DNA of 21,452 nt, from positions 1 to 21,452 of the forward strand of contig JBGAQU010000041.1 of the NCBI GenBank assembly GCA_044220535.1, written 5' to 3'. Below the pieces are notes generated by a model, which was not told the DNA's origin, searched no databases, and was given only the letters and a program-made list of their open reading frames with translations. Source of the DNA: JBDHTS01 sp044220535. Lineage in GTDB: Bacteria; Pseudomonadota; Alphaproteobacteria; Micavibrionales; Micavibrionaceae. Shown here piece after piece: positions 1 through 8,378 of this stretch. Positions within the stretch are counted from its first letter, which is position 1; each line of letters starts with the position of its first letter. Made by a program: the position numbers and the translations under genes.

Positions 1-189
1 GGCTTCCCTTTCCCGTTCGCGCTTTTCCTGTTCCAGGATCGGGTCGACAACGCCTTCCTGCACCTTGTCATTGCCCAGTTCGGCCTCACGCGACTTTTTG
101 CTGACAAACAGGGGTTTCTCATCCATATCGATGGGTTTGATCTGCTCGTTTTCCTGCATGTCTTTTAAGAAATCGTCGTCGTCGCTCAT
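1..189 (-). CDS. Unidentified protein, N-terminal 63 residues (runs off the left edge)
   Basis: The visible part is very polar. It begins with an Asp run (MSDDDDFLKDMQ), continues through an IKPIDMDEKP segment, and ends in a charged, probably helical stretch (ILEQEKREREREA). It has no signal peptide and no membrane segment, so it is probably cytoplasmic. The short acidic head followed by a 'KPI/KPL' segment resembles the N-terminal extensions of Smr-domain (MutS2 C-terminal-like) proteins, but the Smr domain would lie outside the window, so this is a guess. An in-frame ATG at 201 would add four residues (MAER). The ATG at 189 was kept because an AGGA precedes it by about 11 bases, whereas the 201 start has the same AGGA directly against it. 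The terD terminator at 213-233 separates it from terD, suggesting independent transcription. Confidence 0.6.
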   Translation of the reverse strand, partial: MSDDDDFLKDMQENEQIKPIDMDEKPLFVSKKSREAELGNDKVQEGVVDPILEQEKREREREA

Positions 190-212
190 GCGTTCTGCCA
201 TCCTGTAAAATG

Positions 213-233
213 GGGGCGAAGCCGCCCCTTTTT
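213..233. terminator. Rho-independent terminator, possibly bidirectional, downstream of the TerD gene
   Basis: A 6-bp GC stem (GGGGCG 213-218 with CGCCCC 223-228) closes a four-base loop. It is followed by five T on the plus strand, and on the minus strand by a short T run (ATTTT). The minus-strand reading contains GGCTTCGCC, a stable UUCG-type hairpin. It lies about 50 bases past the TerD stop, so minus-strand termination of that gene is the likely role. Confidence 0.7.
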
Positions 234-282
234 AAAGTTTAACGCAGGTTGACAGGAAAAAACAGCTTCACAGAATAAAGGA

Positions 283-1035
283 TCAGGATTTTTCACCATC
301 GGTCCAGGAAATGCCATAACCGAAGGCGCGATCCAGCTCGGCATGGCCTGCGAAAAATTCGGTATGATTTGTGACTTTGATGCCGTTCCGGACATTTTCC
401 AGTGTCGCAATGGCGCAAATGGCCATTTTGGCGTCGGACACGGCAGGCTGGATATGAATGGCGGGTTCGCCCGGCACACGAACGCTGATTTCGGGTCTGG
501 CTACGCTCCAGTCCGGCGTGCCGTCATAGATATAGGCGTATAGTGTAATGCGCTTGATCTCCGGCCATTTCTGGCCATTGATGACCAGAAATTCGTCCTC
601 GCCCGGGGCATCGCCCGTGCGCTCGTCGCCGGACAGGGTGATATACGGCTTGTCGTCAAACTTGCCAAAACGTTCGCCAAAGGCCTGGATCGCCCCACGT
701 TCCCCGGAGTGAAGCTCATACAGACAGCCAAGGTCGAGGTCGACGCCTTCATTGACCAGCGTCGTCACCTTGCCCGCCAGTTTTTTGGTGAGGCTGCGCT
801 TTTCACCTTTCGATGTCAGATTGTCCCAGGCCATGCCGATTTTGATCGGTCGGAAGCCGTGTTCCTGCGGGTTGACGATGGCCAGCTCTCCAGGGAGCGC
901 CAGAAATTGGCCTGGCACAGCCGTAATATCAGGCACTAGGCCAGCCGTTCCCATGGCATCGCCATGACCGGAAAATTTCGCGCGATTACGCGTGGCTTCG
1001 GTCAGCGAATCGACGGATGAGCGGGGGCGGGTCAT
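283..1035 (-). CDS. TerD-family (tellurite/calcium-binding) stress protein
   Basis: A 250-residue soluble protein with a C-terminal TerD domain from about residue 60. Hallmarks are VDLDLGCLYEL (98-108), the Ca2+-binding acidic loop GDERTGD (136-142) followed by GEDE (145-148), a YAYIYDG strand, and the closing block GHAELDRAFGYGISW. Family members bind calcium and are linked to tellurite resistance and envelope or oxidative stress; the exact biochemical role is unknown. The first about 55 residues are a family-atypical N-terminal extension. The start was placed at 1035, not the upstream in-frame ATG at 1068, because a perfect AGGAGG sits 7 bases before 1035 and the upstream ATG overlaps the -10 element of the EcfG-type promoter (1067-1092). 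It is divergent from ettA and followed by a terminator, so it is probably monocistronic and induced by general stress. It could equally be labelled TerA/TerZ-like. Confidence 0.88.
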   Translation of the reverse strand: MTRPRSSVDSLTEATRNRAKFSGHGDAMGTAGLVPDITAVPGQFLALPGELAIVNPQEHGFRPIKIGMAWDNLTSKGEKRSLTKKLAGKVTTLVNEGVDLDLGCLYELHSGERGAIQAFGERFGKFDDKPYITLSGDERTGDAPGEDEFLVINGQKWPEIKRITLYAYIYDGTPDWSVARPEISVRVPGEPAIHIQPAVSDAKMAICAIATLENVRNGIKVTNHTEFFAGHAELDRAFGYGISWTDGEKS

Positions 1036-1042
1036 GGCGGTT

Positions 1043-1048
1043 CCTCCT
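1043..1048 (-). promoter_or_regulatory. Ribosome binding site that fixes the TerD start
   Basis: AGGAGG on the minus strand is separated by 7 bases from the ATG at 1035. No comparable site precedes the alternative ATG at 1068. Confidence 0.8.
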
Positions 1049-1066
1049 GTTTTTAACTCATTGATC

Positions 1067-1092
1067 AACGAAGTGGCAAGGCAGCCGGTTCC
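1067..1092 (-). promoter_or_regulatory. EcfG (general stress ECF sigma factor) promoter for the TerD gene
   Basis: On the minus strand GGAAC (1092-1088) is followed by exactly 17 bases and CGTT (1070-1067). This matches the alphaproteobacterial EcfG consensus GGAAC-N16/17-CGTT at every fixed position. Transcription would start near 1060, about 25 bases before the ATG at 1035. Confidence 0.75.
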
Positions 1093-1106
1093 TGTGCCGC
1101 AAATAT

Positions 1107-1135
1107 TTGAACCCCCGCGTAAATCCTGCTACGGT
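1107..1135 (+). promoter_or_regulatory. Possible sigma-70 promoter for ettA
   Basis: TTGAAC (1107-1112), a 17-base spacer, then TACGGT (1130-1135). The -35 is good and the -10 is weak. It predicts a leader of about 26 bases containing the AAGGAA ribosome binding site at 1155-1160. Confidence 0.4.
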
Positions 1136-1167
1136 GCCTGCCGCAGCTTGAAATAAGGAATACACCG

Positions 1168-2844
1168 ATGCCAGCCTATCAATACGTCTATGTCATGAAC
1201 GGCCTGAACAAGGCTTATGCGGGCGGCAAAAAAGTTCTGGAAAACATTACACTCAGCTTTTTGCCGGGGGTGAAGATCGGCGTCTTGGGGCCGAACGGAT
1301 CGGGTAAATCGACTTTGCTGCGCATTATGGGCGGGGTCGACAAGGATTTTACGGGTGAGGCCTGGGTGGCGCAGGGCGCGCGCGTTGGTTACCTGGAGCA
1401 GGAACCGAAGCTGCCGTTCAAGACCGTCGCGGAGAATGTGACAGAAGGCCTGAAAGATATCAAAACCATGGTCGAGCGGTTCAATGCCATCGGCGTGGCG
1501 ATGGGCGAAGACGGCGCGGATTTCGACGCGCTGATGGCGGAGATGGGCGAATTGCAGGAAAAGATCGACGCGGCCGACGGCTGGGAACTGGACCGCACGG
1601 TCGAGATCGCGATGGATGCGCTGCGCTGCCCGCCGGGCGATGTGGATGTGGAGAAATTGTCGGGCGGGGAACGCCGCCGCGTGGCGCTGTGCCGCCTGTT
1701 GCTGGAAAAACCGGACCTGCTGCTGCTCGACGAACCGACCAACCACCTGGACGCGGAAAGCGTGGCGTGGCTGCAGCGGTTCCTGTCGGATTACAAGGGC
1801 ACCGTCATCATGGTCACGCACGACCGGTATTTCCTGGACAATGTCACGGGCTGGATCCTTGAGATCGACCGCGGGCGCGGCATTCCTTATGAGGGGAATT
1901 ATACCGCCTATCTGAAAGCCAAGCAGAAGCGTCTGGAGCAGGAAGCGAAACAGGAAGACGAGCGCCAGAAAACGCTGGACCGGGAACTGGAATGGATGGG
2001 GCAGACGCCGGAAGGCCGCCGCAAAAAATCGAAGGCACGGGTTGCAGCCTATGAAGATTTGCTGGCGCAATCGCAAAAGAATACGACGCGCACGACACAG
2101 ATCGTCATCCCGCCGCCGCCACGCCTTGGCGGGACGGTTGTGGAGGCAGATGGTTTGCGCAAGGGCTATGGCGACCGTTTGCTGATCGAAAACCTGTCCT
2201 TCAAGCTGCCGCCCGGCGGGATTGTCGGCGTGATCGGCCCGAACGGCGCGGGTAAAACCACGCTGTTCCGCATGATCACCGGCACCGAAAAACCCGATGG
2301 CGGAACGTTTAAAGTGGGTGAGACGGTGAAGCTCGGCTATGTCGACCAGAGCCGCGACGCGCTCGATTCCAACAAAACCGTGTGGGAAGAGATCTCGAAC
2401 GGCGAGGATATTCTGAAGCTTGGCAAGGTCGAGATGCAGTCCCGCGCCTATGTCTCCGCCTTCAACTTCCGCGGGCCGGACCAGCAGCAGAAAGTGGGCA
2501 CGCTGTCGGGCGGCCAGCGCAACCGTGTGCATCTGGCGAAGATGCTAAAGACGGAGTCTAATGTTCTATTGCTCGACGAACCGACCAACGATCTGGATAC
2601 AGAGACACTGGCGGCATTGGAAGAGGCTTTGGAGAATTATCCGGGCTGCGCCGTCATCATTTCGCACGACCGCGCTTTCCTGGACCGTTTGGCGACGCAT
2701 ATGCTGGCCTTTGAAGGCGACAGCCAGGTGGTGTGGTTCGAAGGCAATTACGAGGATTACGAGAAAGACCGCAAGCGCCGTCTTGGCCATGACGCCGACC
2801 AGCCGCACCGGATCAAATACAAGCCTTTAAGAAAAGCAGGATAA
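1168..2844 (+). CDS. ettA: EttA, ABC-F energy-dependent translational throttle ATPase
   Basis: This 558-residue soluble ABC-F protein is the usual EttA length. It has two nucleotide-binding domains and no membrane segments. The first domain shows Walker A GPNGSGKST (41-49), signature LSGGERRRVAL (164-174) and Walker B LLLLDEPTNHLD (184-195). The second shows GPNGAGKTT (357-365), LSGGQRNRVHL (446-456) and LLLDEPTNDLD (467-477). Between them, about 245-320, is a long charged helical linker (P-site tRNA-interaction motif) with a Lys/Arg-rich segment. EttA binds the ribosomal E site and gates the first elongation step according to ATP/ADP level. Start: ATG with AAGGAA 7 bases upstream. It converges with the inverse-autotransporter pseudogene, with only 6 bp between stops, so no terminator fits between them. 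Full length and all ATPase motifs are intact. Confidence 0.97.
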   Translation: MPAYQYVYVMNGLNKAYAGGKKVLENITLSFLPGVKIGVLGPNGSGKSTLLRIMGGVDKDFTGEAWVAQGARVGYLEQEPKLPFKTVAENVTEGLKDIKTMVERFNAIGVAMGEDGADFDALMAEMGELQEKIDAADGWELDRTVEIAMDALRCPPGDVDVEKLSGGERRRVALCRLLLEKPDLLLLDEPTNHLDAESVAWLQRFLSDYKGTVIMVTHDRYFLDNVTGWILEIDRGRGIPYEGNYTAYLKAKQKRLEQEAKQEDERQKTLDRELEWMGQTPEGRRKKSKARVAAYEDLLAQSQKNTTRTTQIVIPPPPRLGGTVVEADGLRKGYGDRLLIENLSFKLPPGGIVGVIGPNGAGKTTLFRMITGTEKPDGGTFKVGETVKLGYVDQSRDALDSNKTVWEEISNGEDILKLGKVEMQSRAYVSAFNFRGPDQQQKVGTLSGGQRNRVHLAKMLKTESNVLLLDEPTNDLDTETLAALEEALENYPGCAVIISHDRAFLDRLATHMLAFEGDSQVVWFEGNYEDYEKDRKRRLGHDADQPHRIKYKPLRKAG

Positions 2845-2850
2845 CCGACT

Positions 2851-4948
2851 TCAATATGTCGGCGCGGCGTTCAGCGCACCGGATGTATCAGCCGTGCCGC
2901 AACTAGGGCATGCGCCTTCGTTTCTTACGCGGCCCGCCACCGGGCCGCCTGCTTGGCCCCACCAGTTAGACTGGGCGAATACCGAGCCGTTATCCAGGTC
3001 CAAAGCAAGATCCCGGTAAGGATTGCCTGCCGTTCCGTTGCCGTAAATGCTGTTGCGGCCATAACTGCCCAGCGTGCCGCCGCCCATGTCGATGTTGATC
3101 GTATTTGTCGAATCGTCATTGATAAAAACGCCATCTCTGGCGTTTGTAATGGCCCTGTTGTTCTGAAATACGATCGATTCCGTACCGGCGGTTCCGGTCT
3201 GAAACAGGAATCCCTGACGTGTGCTATTCTGGGCTATATTGGTTTCAATCGTACCGGATAAATTTGCAAAGGAAAGCATCTGATAGCCGTAAACGCTATT
3301 GTCGCTTGCATAGTTATTATACAGATTGAGTTCTATATTGCTGCCCGGAGATCTTGAAATGATTGAAAAACCATCGCTTGCATTGGCGTAAGACTGATTT
3401 CCGGATATTTCAACCACGGCGGTTCCCGTAGCGCCGGACGAGGCGCCTGCTTGCACGTAAATGCCGCTTGATCCATTTGAAAACGCGATATTGTCATGAA
3501 TTTTTACATTTACGGCCGCTCCGGCCGTTCCAACAGCAATGATACCTGAGCTGACGGCATTCGAGGTTGTATTGTTCTCAATCGTGGCGCTTATATTGCC
3601 CGTATTTGAATCCGCATAAATGCGAATGCCAGATCCTTGCGTATTGTGAATATTCAGCCCGCCGACATATATATCATTCGCGATAACCGCGACGCCATGA
3701 CCGAATTCATTTGTTCCCGTCGATGTTACAAACTGCGTTTGCGTGCTCGTATTCGCAATGTCCGGCGCGCTGGTTGCTCTTGATATGATCAAGCCTGACG
3801 CCGTGCCTGCCTTCACCCCCGTCACCGCGCCGCCATCCAGGACGAGATCGACGCCTGATCCGATAAGCTTGACGCCCGGCTTGTCGATGACGATGCCGCG
3901 GTCCTGCCATGTGGTGGTGCCGTCGCCTTTATGGACATAGATCACGTCATAGGGCTGCATGGCGGCTTCCGCCGTTTTCAGGGACTGGTACGGGCGGTCG
4001 ACGCTGCCGTCGCCGTTCCGTATTGATGACAGGCTTGCCGATGCCGGGGTCCGTGATTTTCGATGACGTCACAATATCGATATCCCGCTCGGGGCTTTCA
4101 TCCATCCTGGAACGCAGGCCTTCGTCCCTGAAGCTTTTTTTACCCGGCAGCCTGAACGTCGCCTCAACAAACCCCTGGCTGCCGCGCACCTTGTCGTACT
4201 GGTACCGTCCGCCCAGTTGCAGCCACGGCGTCACGTCCGCCGCGATCCGCACGCGCCCGCCCTGCACCGTCTCCGTGCCGCTCGCCGCGAAGCGGTAGCC
4301 CGCGATATACAGTCTTGTGCTGTCCACATGCTCCTCGAACGCCGGAAGCCTGTAGCCAAGCTCGATGTCGAACCCGCCCTGCTGCTTCTCCACGATCGTC
4401 CCGTCCGTGTCGTACAGCACGCTTGTGCCGGACAGGTACGGCGACGTCCGCCCCCTGTTGGGAATGGTCACTGTATTGGCGCTGGACAGGGGAATATATC
4501 CGTTGATCCTGACATCCATGTCCTTGCCCAGCGCTTCTGCGCCGAGCGTCAACTGATTGAACCGGCTGCTATGTTCGGTGACCCTTCTGTCGAACCATGC
4601 ATGCCCGCCCGCGATCACAGTCTTATCCACCATCTGCCGGTACCCCACGCCCACATTGCCTTCGTGGTTCGCGTCCATATCCCGCGACAGCCGCGCGTCG
4701 CCATACAGCACGCGGTCCCCGCCCTGCATCAGCGGAACCCACGCCTCCGTCATCCCTAAACTCCGCTCCGTCCCCACCCGCGCGCCAGATTCAACGCGGG
4801 GGGTTAAAGGACGGGGGGATGGAGCTTTAATCCCGGATACAGGGTATGCGTAGCCGTTCACCGCAGGAACAGGCAGGGGATCCGCTAAGGCGGGGGGAAA
4901 TGAAAGGAAAACACAAAAAAGCGTGGCGGAAAGAATGAGACAACGCAT
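2851..4948 (-). pseudogene. Inverse autotransporter (intimin/invasin-type barrel plus beta-helix passenger), frameshifted
   Basis: Two overlapping reading frames form one protein. The upstream frame (4948-3947) starts with a signal peptide (hydrophobic ILSATLFCVFLSF, cleavage near ALA-DP). It continues with an inverse-autotransporter beta-domain, about residues 50-270, of alternating strands with typical GVGYRQ, AWFDRR, GAEAL and GGRYQYD turns. The frame then decays into Arg-rich nonsense (ERRRQRR) after PVINT. The downstream frame, read back past its first Met (3960), gives NGDGSVDRPYQSLKTAEAAM and a long right-handed beta-helix with repeated N-N-x-x-x-N-x-x-G rungs, ending SNWWGQAGGP...APTY. 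Dropping one G of the GG at 4019-4018 joins them into a 698-residue protein (PVINT-NGDGSVDRPY). It would be an outer-membrane adhesin with a surface-exposed C-terminal passenger. Either a true frameshift or a sequencing error in the GG pair is possible. No Ig-like repeats are seen, unlike intimin. Confidence 0.85.
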
Positions 4949-4956
4949 GACGGCGT

Positions 4957-4962
4957 ATTATA
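4957..4962 (-). promoter_or_regulatory. Possible -10 element (TATAAT) for the inverse autotransporter; leaderless candidate
   Basis: A consensus TATAAT on the minus strand ends 9 bases before the ATG at 4948. No Shine-Dalgarno sequence lies between them, and no convincing -35 is visible at 17 bases. If used, the transcript would begin at or next to the start codon. Confidence 0.3.
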
Positions 4963-5001
4963 TACCAAGCCGCCAATAGGTTTAAGGCTTATTACACGAA
5001 A

Positions 5002-5128
5002 TCAGCCCGGTTCGGTCTGGCGTTCTTTCCAGATTGGATCGGTCAATCGTTCAAGCAAGGACGCATGAGCGCGCAATTCGTCAGGTGAAGGATAATAGGT
5101 AACGAGATGTGAAGCAAATTTTATTTTT
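5002..5128 (-). pseudogene. Start-less coding-like remnant (about 40 residues)
   Basis: Between the inverse autotransporter and the KGG gene, one minus-strand frame reads with protein-like composition and ends in TGA at 5004-5002. Its core is YYPSPDELRAHASLLERL followed by TDPIWKERQTEPG. Upstream in that frame the DNA turns into A/T runs and an in-frame TGA, with no ATG, GTG or TTG start and no ribosome binding site. I read it as the C-terminal tail of a gene whose front has been lost. The family is not recognised. Otherwise 4963-5158 holds only AT-rich sequence. Confidence 0.3.
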
Positions 5129-5155
5129 TTATTTCAACAAGCAAGATTTTTACGA

Positions 5156-5187
5156 AAAGGCCCGCCGCTTTCGCGGGCAGGCCCTTT
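5156..5187 (-). terminator. Hairpin terminator downstream of the KGG stress gene
   Basis: On the minus strand, AAAGG and CCCGC (interrupted by a small bulge, 5178-5182) pair with GCGGG and CCTTT around a GAAAGCG loop. The hairpin is followed by TTTTCG. It begins about 22 bases past the stop at 5209. Confidence 0.5.
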
Positions 5188-5208
5188 CATAGTAACGGCC
5201 AATGCCTG

Positions 5209-5361
5209 TTACTGACCGCGCCCGCTGGAAGAACGGCCCTGGTCAGGACGGTTGCCGGTTTTGTTTTTATCCTGCATTTCGCCGCTTTTTTTACCGGCTT
5301 CGCGCGCGCGGTCAGGATTTTGAGCGAAATTATCTTGGTTGTTGTTGCGATCGTTCGTCAT
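5209..5361 (-). CDS. Small KGG-motif (GsiB/YciG-like) stress protein, 50 residues
   Basis: A 50-residue, very hydrophilic protein starting MTNDRNNNQDNFAQNPDRAR. It carries the stress-induced 'KGG' repeat pattern: NFA-x-NPD-x-AREAGKKSG (about 11-27) corresponds to the NFAxDPEKAxEAGKKGG unit of GsiB/YciG-type proteins, with a single repeat here. The rest is Asn/Gln/Gly/Ser/Arg-rich and probably disordered. Such proteins accumulate in general stress or desiccation; their molecular action is unclear. The start is supported by AAAGGAG with 7 bases to the ATG. An EcfG-like promoter lies about 45-70 bases upstream and a hairpin follows the stop, so it is a self-contained single-gene unit that probably shares control with the TerD gene. 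It is too short to appear in most ORF scans. Confidence 0.85.
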   Translation of the reverse strand: MTNDRNNNQDNFAQNPDRAREAGKKSGEMQDKNKTGNRPDQGRSSSGRGQ

Positions 5362-5404
5362 AGTCATTCTCCTTTAGAGGTTGTTTGACACGTTCGCATG
5401 GCCC

Positions 5405-5430
5405 AACCTTATGCCTCCGCTTGGGGTTCC
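5405..5430 (-). promoter_or_regulatory. EcfG-like stress promoter for the KGG gene
   Basis: On the minus strand GGAAC (5430-5426), 17 bases, then GGTT (5408-5405): one mismatch to the EcfG consensus CGTT. The spacing equals that of the TerD promoter at 1067-1092. It predicts a leader of about 37 bases. Confidence 0.55.
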
Positions 5431-5631
5431 GCTTTTTCCTGACTTTGAAATAATATTGCTCAAGCTTTCCGCTTGGGCGACAGAAAATATGGTACGATTT
5501 TCCTAAAAGACAGATTTGGTTAAGATTTAAAGCATAAATTTTAACTTTTCCGGCAAAATTTAATAAAATTTTATCTACCTTCATTTTATGATAATATTAA
5601 AGCGTCAACGCGATAAGGGTGTGTAAAAAGC

Positions 5632-8373
5632 GTGTCGTTTGTACAACGTATAAAACCGGTCGATGTGTTTCGATACGGCTTCCTTCCGGGCGTGATACCC
5701 CGGATCAAGGAATTCGCGAATAACGGATTCGGCTGGCTGGCTTTTTTGATGGCGACGCTATACGGCGCTGTCGGGCTTCTGCCGCGCAATCATCCCTATC
5801 TGAAATCTGCAAATCTGGGGCGGTACGGGATACGCCATGTCATCATAGAATCCGCCAACCGACTGGTTTTGAAGAAAGAAAATATCGACCAGATTATGAT
5901 GTTCTTTGTCATCATTCTCGGGTTTATTCTGCTGGTCATGCAGTTTGCCGTCCTTGTGGCCGGCTTTATTTTTACGCCTGTCAGCGCGCAGAGTATTTTC
6001 GTCACTACTGCGCCTCGGGATGATATCGCCTACCAGCTTCTGGATCTGGTTTTCGCCATTCCCGGCCTGTATGGATCAAGTTTCGACGCGGCCGCAGGGC
6101 CGACGCCGTTCAATACGGCGCTGCATAACCTTATCCATTTCTACAACGTGGCCATTCTGATCGTCGCGGTCCTGATCTTTCTGTACTACATCATCGTAGT
6201 GGTGGCGGAAACGGCGAATACCGGTTCCCCCTTCGGCCGCCGTTTCAGCCATATCTATGCGCCGCTGCGCCTGGTTGTGGCGATCGGTCTTCTGGTGCCT
6301 TTGAATTACGGGCTGAACGGATCGCAGTACATCACCCTGTTCGCCGCCAAATACGGATCCAGCCTGGCAACCAATGTCTGGATCCTGTTTAACAATGCGA
6401 TTAAGACCGCCGCGGCTGGGGATGCCAACCCGCTCGGCGCACCGCGTGAAACATTGCTGGCGCGCCCGCAAATTCCTGACATTTCAGACCTAGTGCAGTT
6501 TATGAGCGTCGTGCGCGCCTGTAAGTCCGGGTTCGAGGCCGCGTATACGGGCGTGCCCTATGCAACCGCGAACGCGACGCTGACAGCCCTGGATATAGAG
6601 CCTTATCTGGTCTGGGGGACGGCCGGAAGTGAATCGGCATTCGCGAATACATATGCGGCCGCCATCGCCCCGGATAAATTCAACAGGCGCGATATCACCA
6701 TCCGCTTCGGGCACAAGGACAATGCGGTCTTCAGCGACCAGAGGGGCTATGTCTACCCGTTCTGCGGCGAGATTACGATCCATGTCGACGATAGCACCCA
6801 GATCGGTTCCCAGCAGGTACAGGAGGGTTATTACCGGATGATCCTTCAATTATGGACCAATCCCGGGCTTGTTGCCTTTGGTAATCGCATGGCCGCGATT
6901 TATATCCAAAACCATCCTGATCACAATACGCCAGGGGCTGTTGTGGTGCCTGACGATGCCAACCCAAACCCCGACCCGCCTGTCGAAGCCTTTAAACAGG
7001 CCCGGGTTCAGGAGTTTATGTTGTTTGTGCAGACATTCATTACACAGGCGCGTGATAACATGGTCGCCGGCACCAATTTCGGCGTGCCGCCTGAACTGAT
7101 CGCGCGCGGATGGGGAGGGGCCGCTATCTGGTATAACCGGATCGCGATGTGGAACGGCGCCCTTCTGGGTTCGGTTCACAACACACCGACTCCGGCCCGT
7201 GTCCCCGAACCAATGGAAAAATGCGAAAAGGAACGCCGTGCGACCGACCAGAGCGTCGATTCCATCAAGCGCTATGAATGCCATCTGCAGGAGGGCCGCA
7301 CGCCATCCATGGCAGAAAACAACCGCGCTATCGCAACGATGCTGAGCGCGGCCTATGAATACTGGCGCACGGATAATTCAACGGCCCGGCCCGACCAGCG
7401 TCTGTCAGGGAACGCGTTCATGGATGTGATGAACATATTATTCCCGTTCGATGCGCTGTTTCAGATCCGGTATAATATCGACGTGCATCCATTGGCGCAG
7501 CTGGTGGGCCTGGGTAAAAGCATTATGGATTCAGCCGTCCGCAACCTGATGATCGGCCTGGCCTTCGGTGCCGGCGGCGGCGCGATTTCGGCCATGGGCG
7601 GCGATGCGATCGGCACATTTGGCATGGCTTTGGGAAGCATGTTTGTGGGGATGACCACGATCTGCCTGACCATGGGTTTTATATTATATTATGTTCTGCC
7701 CTTCCTGCCTTTCATGTATTTCTTTTTCGCTGTCGGCACCTGGGTCAAAACAATTTTTGAAGCGATTGTCGGTGCGCCGCTATGGGCGCTTGCGCATTTG
7801 CGCATCGATGGCAATGGCCTGCCCGGTGAAATGGCGATGGGCGGTTATTTTATGATATTCGAAATCTTCATGCGTCCCGTCCTGACCCTGTTCGGCCTGC
7901 TGGGGGCGCTGACCATTTTCTCCGCCACCGTGCGTGTGCTGCATGATATTTTCCCGCTGATGACCATGAATATATCGGGGTTTGACGCCACGCTTCTGGT
8001 TACGGTCGGCGCCGATGCCTTTGCGACGTACAAGGGCAGCGTTCTGGATGAATTCTTTTATTCAGTCATCTATACCATCCTGGTCTATATCATGGCGCTT
8101 TCGTCCTTCAAGCTGATCGACCAGATTCCTGCGCACGCCATGAAATGGCTCGGCAGCAATGCACGCGCCTTTAACGATCAACGTGGCGATACGGGCGAAG
8201 GCCTGATCAGCTATGCGGCTATCGGCGGCTATCAGGCATCCAGCCAGATTGTGGGCGGCCTTTCTGAAGGTGCGGTGGCGGGCGGCCGCGCACTCGGCGG
8301 CACGGTGGCCACTCTGACCGGCCGTGTCGCACCGGGCACCAGAGCTTTTGGGCTGGGGGGGAAGGGTAAATAA
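5632..8373 (+). CDS. DotA/TraY-family polytopic membrane protein, paralogue 1
   Basis: This 913-residue protein is the first of three tandem paralogues. Conserved DotA/TraY-type blocks are FGRRFSHIYAPLRLVVAIGL (201-220), the LNGSQYITLFAAKYGSSLATNVW region (to 250), AAIWYNRIAMWNG (497-509), and a C-terminal helix cluster LPFLPFMYFF (689-698) followed by PLWALAHLRIDGNGLPG (716-732). Membrane segments are visible near 90-115, 172-192, 210-226, 645-700, 737-766 and 806-828, with a large soluble middle (about 255-600). An N-terminal module holds HPYL-x5-GRYGI (54-67). The first strong helix ends in VSA-QS, a signal-peptidase-like site (near 119). Cys297 and Cys378 (YPFCGE) are shared with the paralogues; Cys531 and Cys550 are unique. 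In Legionella, DotA is an inner-membrane component of Dot/Icm secretion; in R64, TraY is required for conjugation. The start is a GTG with a weak AAGGG 13 bases upstream. The role here is inferred. Confidence 0.85.
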   Translation: MSFVQRIKPVDVFRYGFLPGVIPRIKEFANNGFGWLAFLMATLYGAVGLLPRNHPYLKSANLGRYGIRHVIIESANRLVLKKENIDQIMMFFVIILGFILLVMQFAVLVAGFIFTPVSAQSIFVTTAPRDDIAYQLLDLVFAIPGLYGSSFDAAAGPTPFNTALHNLIHFYNVAILIVAVLIFLYYIIVVVAETANTGSPFGRRFSHIYAPLRLVVAIGLLVPLNYGLNGSQYITLFAAKYGSSLATNVWILFNNAIKTAAAGDANPLGAPRETLLARPQIPDISDLVQFMSVVRACKSGFEAAYTGVPYATANATLTALDIEPYLVWGTAGSESAFANTYAAAIAPDKFNRRDITIRFGHKDNAVFSDQRGYVYPFCGEITIHVDDSTQIGSQQVQEGYYRMILQLWTNPGLVAFGNRMAAIYIQNHPDHNTPGAVVVPDDANPNPDPPVEAFKQARVQEFMLFVQTFITQARDNMVAGTNFGVPPELIARGWGGAAIWYNRIAMWNGALLGSVHNTPTPARVPEPMEKCEKERRATDQSVDSIKRYECHLQEGRTPSMAENNRAIATMLSAAYEYWRTDNSTARPDQRLSGNAFMDVMNILFPFDALFQIRYNIDVHPLAQLVGLGKSIMDSAVRNLMIGLAFGAGGGAISAMGGDAIGTFGMALGSMFVGMTTICLTMGFILYYVLPFLPFMYFFFAVGTWVKTIFEAIVGAPLWALAHLRIDGNGLPGEMAMGGYFMIFEIFMRPVLTLFGLLGALTIFSATVRVLHDIFPLMTMNISGFDATLLVTVGADAFATYKGSVLDEFFYSVIYTILVYIMALSSFKLIDQIPAHAMKWLGSNARAFNDQRGDTGEGLISYAAIGGYQASSQIVGGLSEGAVAGGRALGGTVATLTGRVAPGTRAFGLGGKGK

Positions 8374-8378
8374 GCGCA

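Noticed and set aside
1129..2532. A 467-residue open frame on the minus strand opposite ettA
   Set aside because: It is the mirror of a clearly conserved ABC-F gene in GC-rich DNA. It is rich in His, Arg, Gln and Phe, has no recognisable domain and no ribosome binding site.
2851..3960. Treating the beta-helix part as an independent gene starting at 3960
   Set aside because: The frame continues upstream with conserved-looking sequence (NGDGSVDRPYQSL) without a start, and it lacks its own signal peptide. It is the passenger of the broken adhesin.
4015..4022. Programmed +1 frameshifting at the adhesin break
   Set aside because: No recognised slippery sequence or stimulatory structure is evident at TACGGAAC. 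A single-base indel or sequencing error is the simpler explanation.
5330..5584. An 84-residue minus-strand frame covering the start of the KGG gene
   Set aside because: It overlaps the KGG gene and its EcfG-like promoter in another frame, has AT-driven composition and no ribosome binding site.
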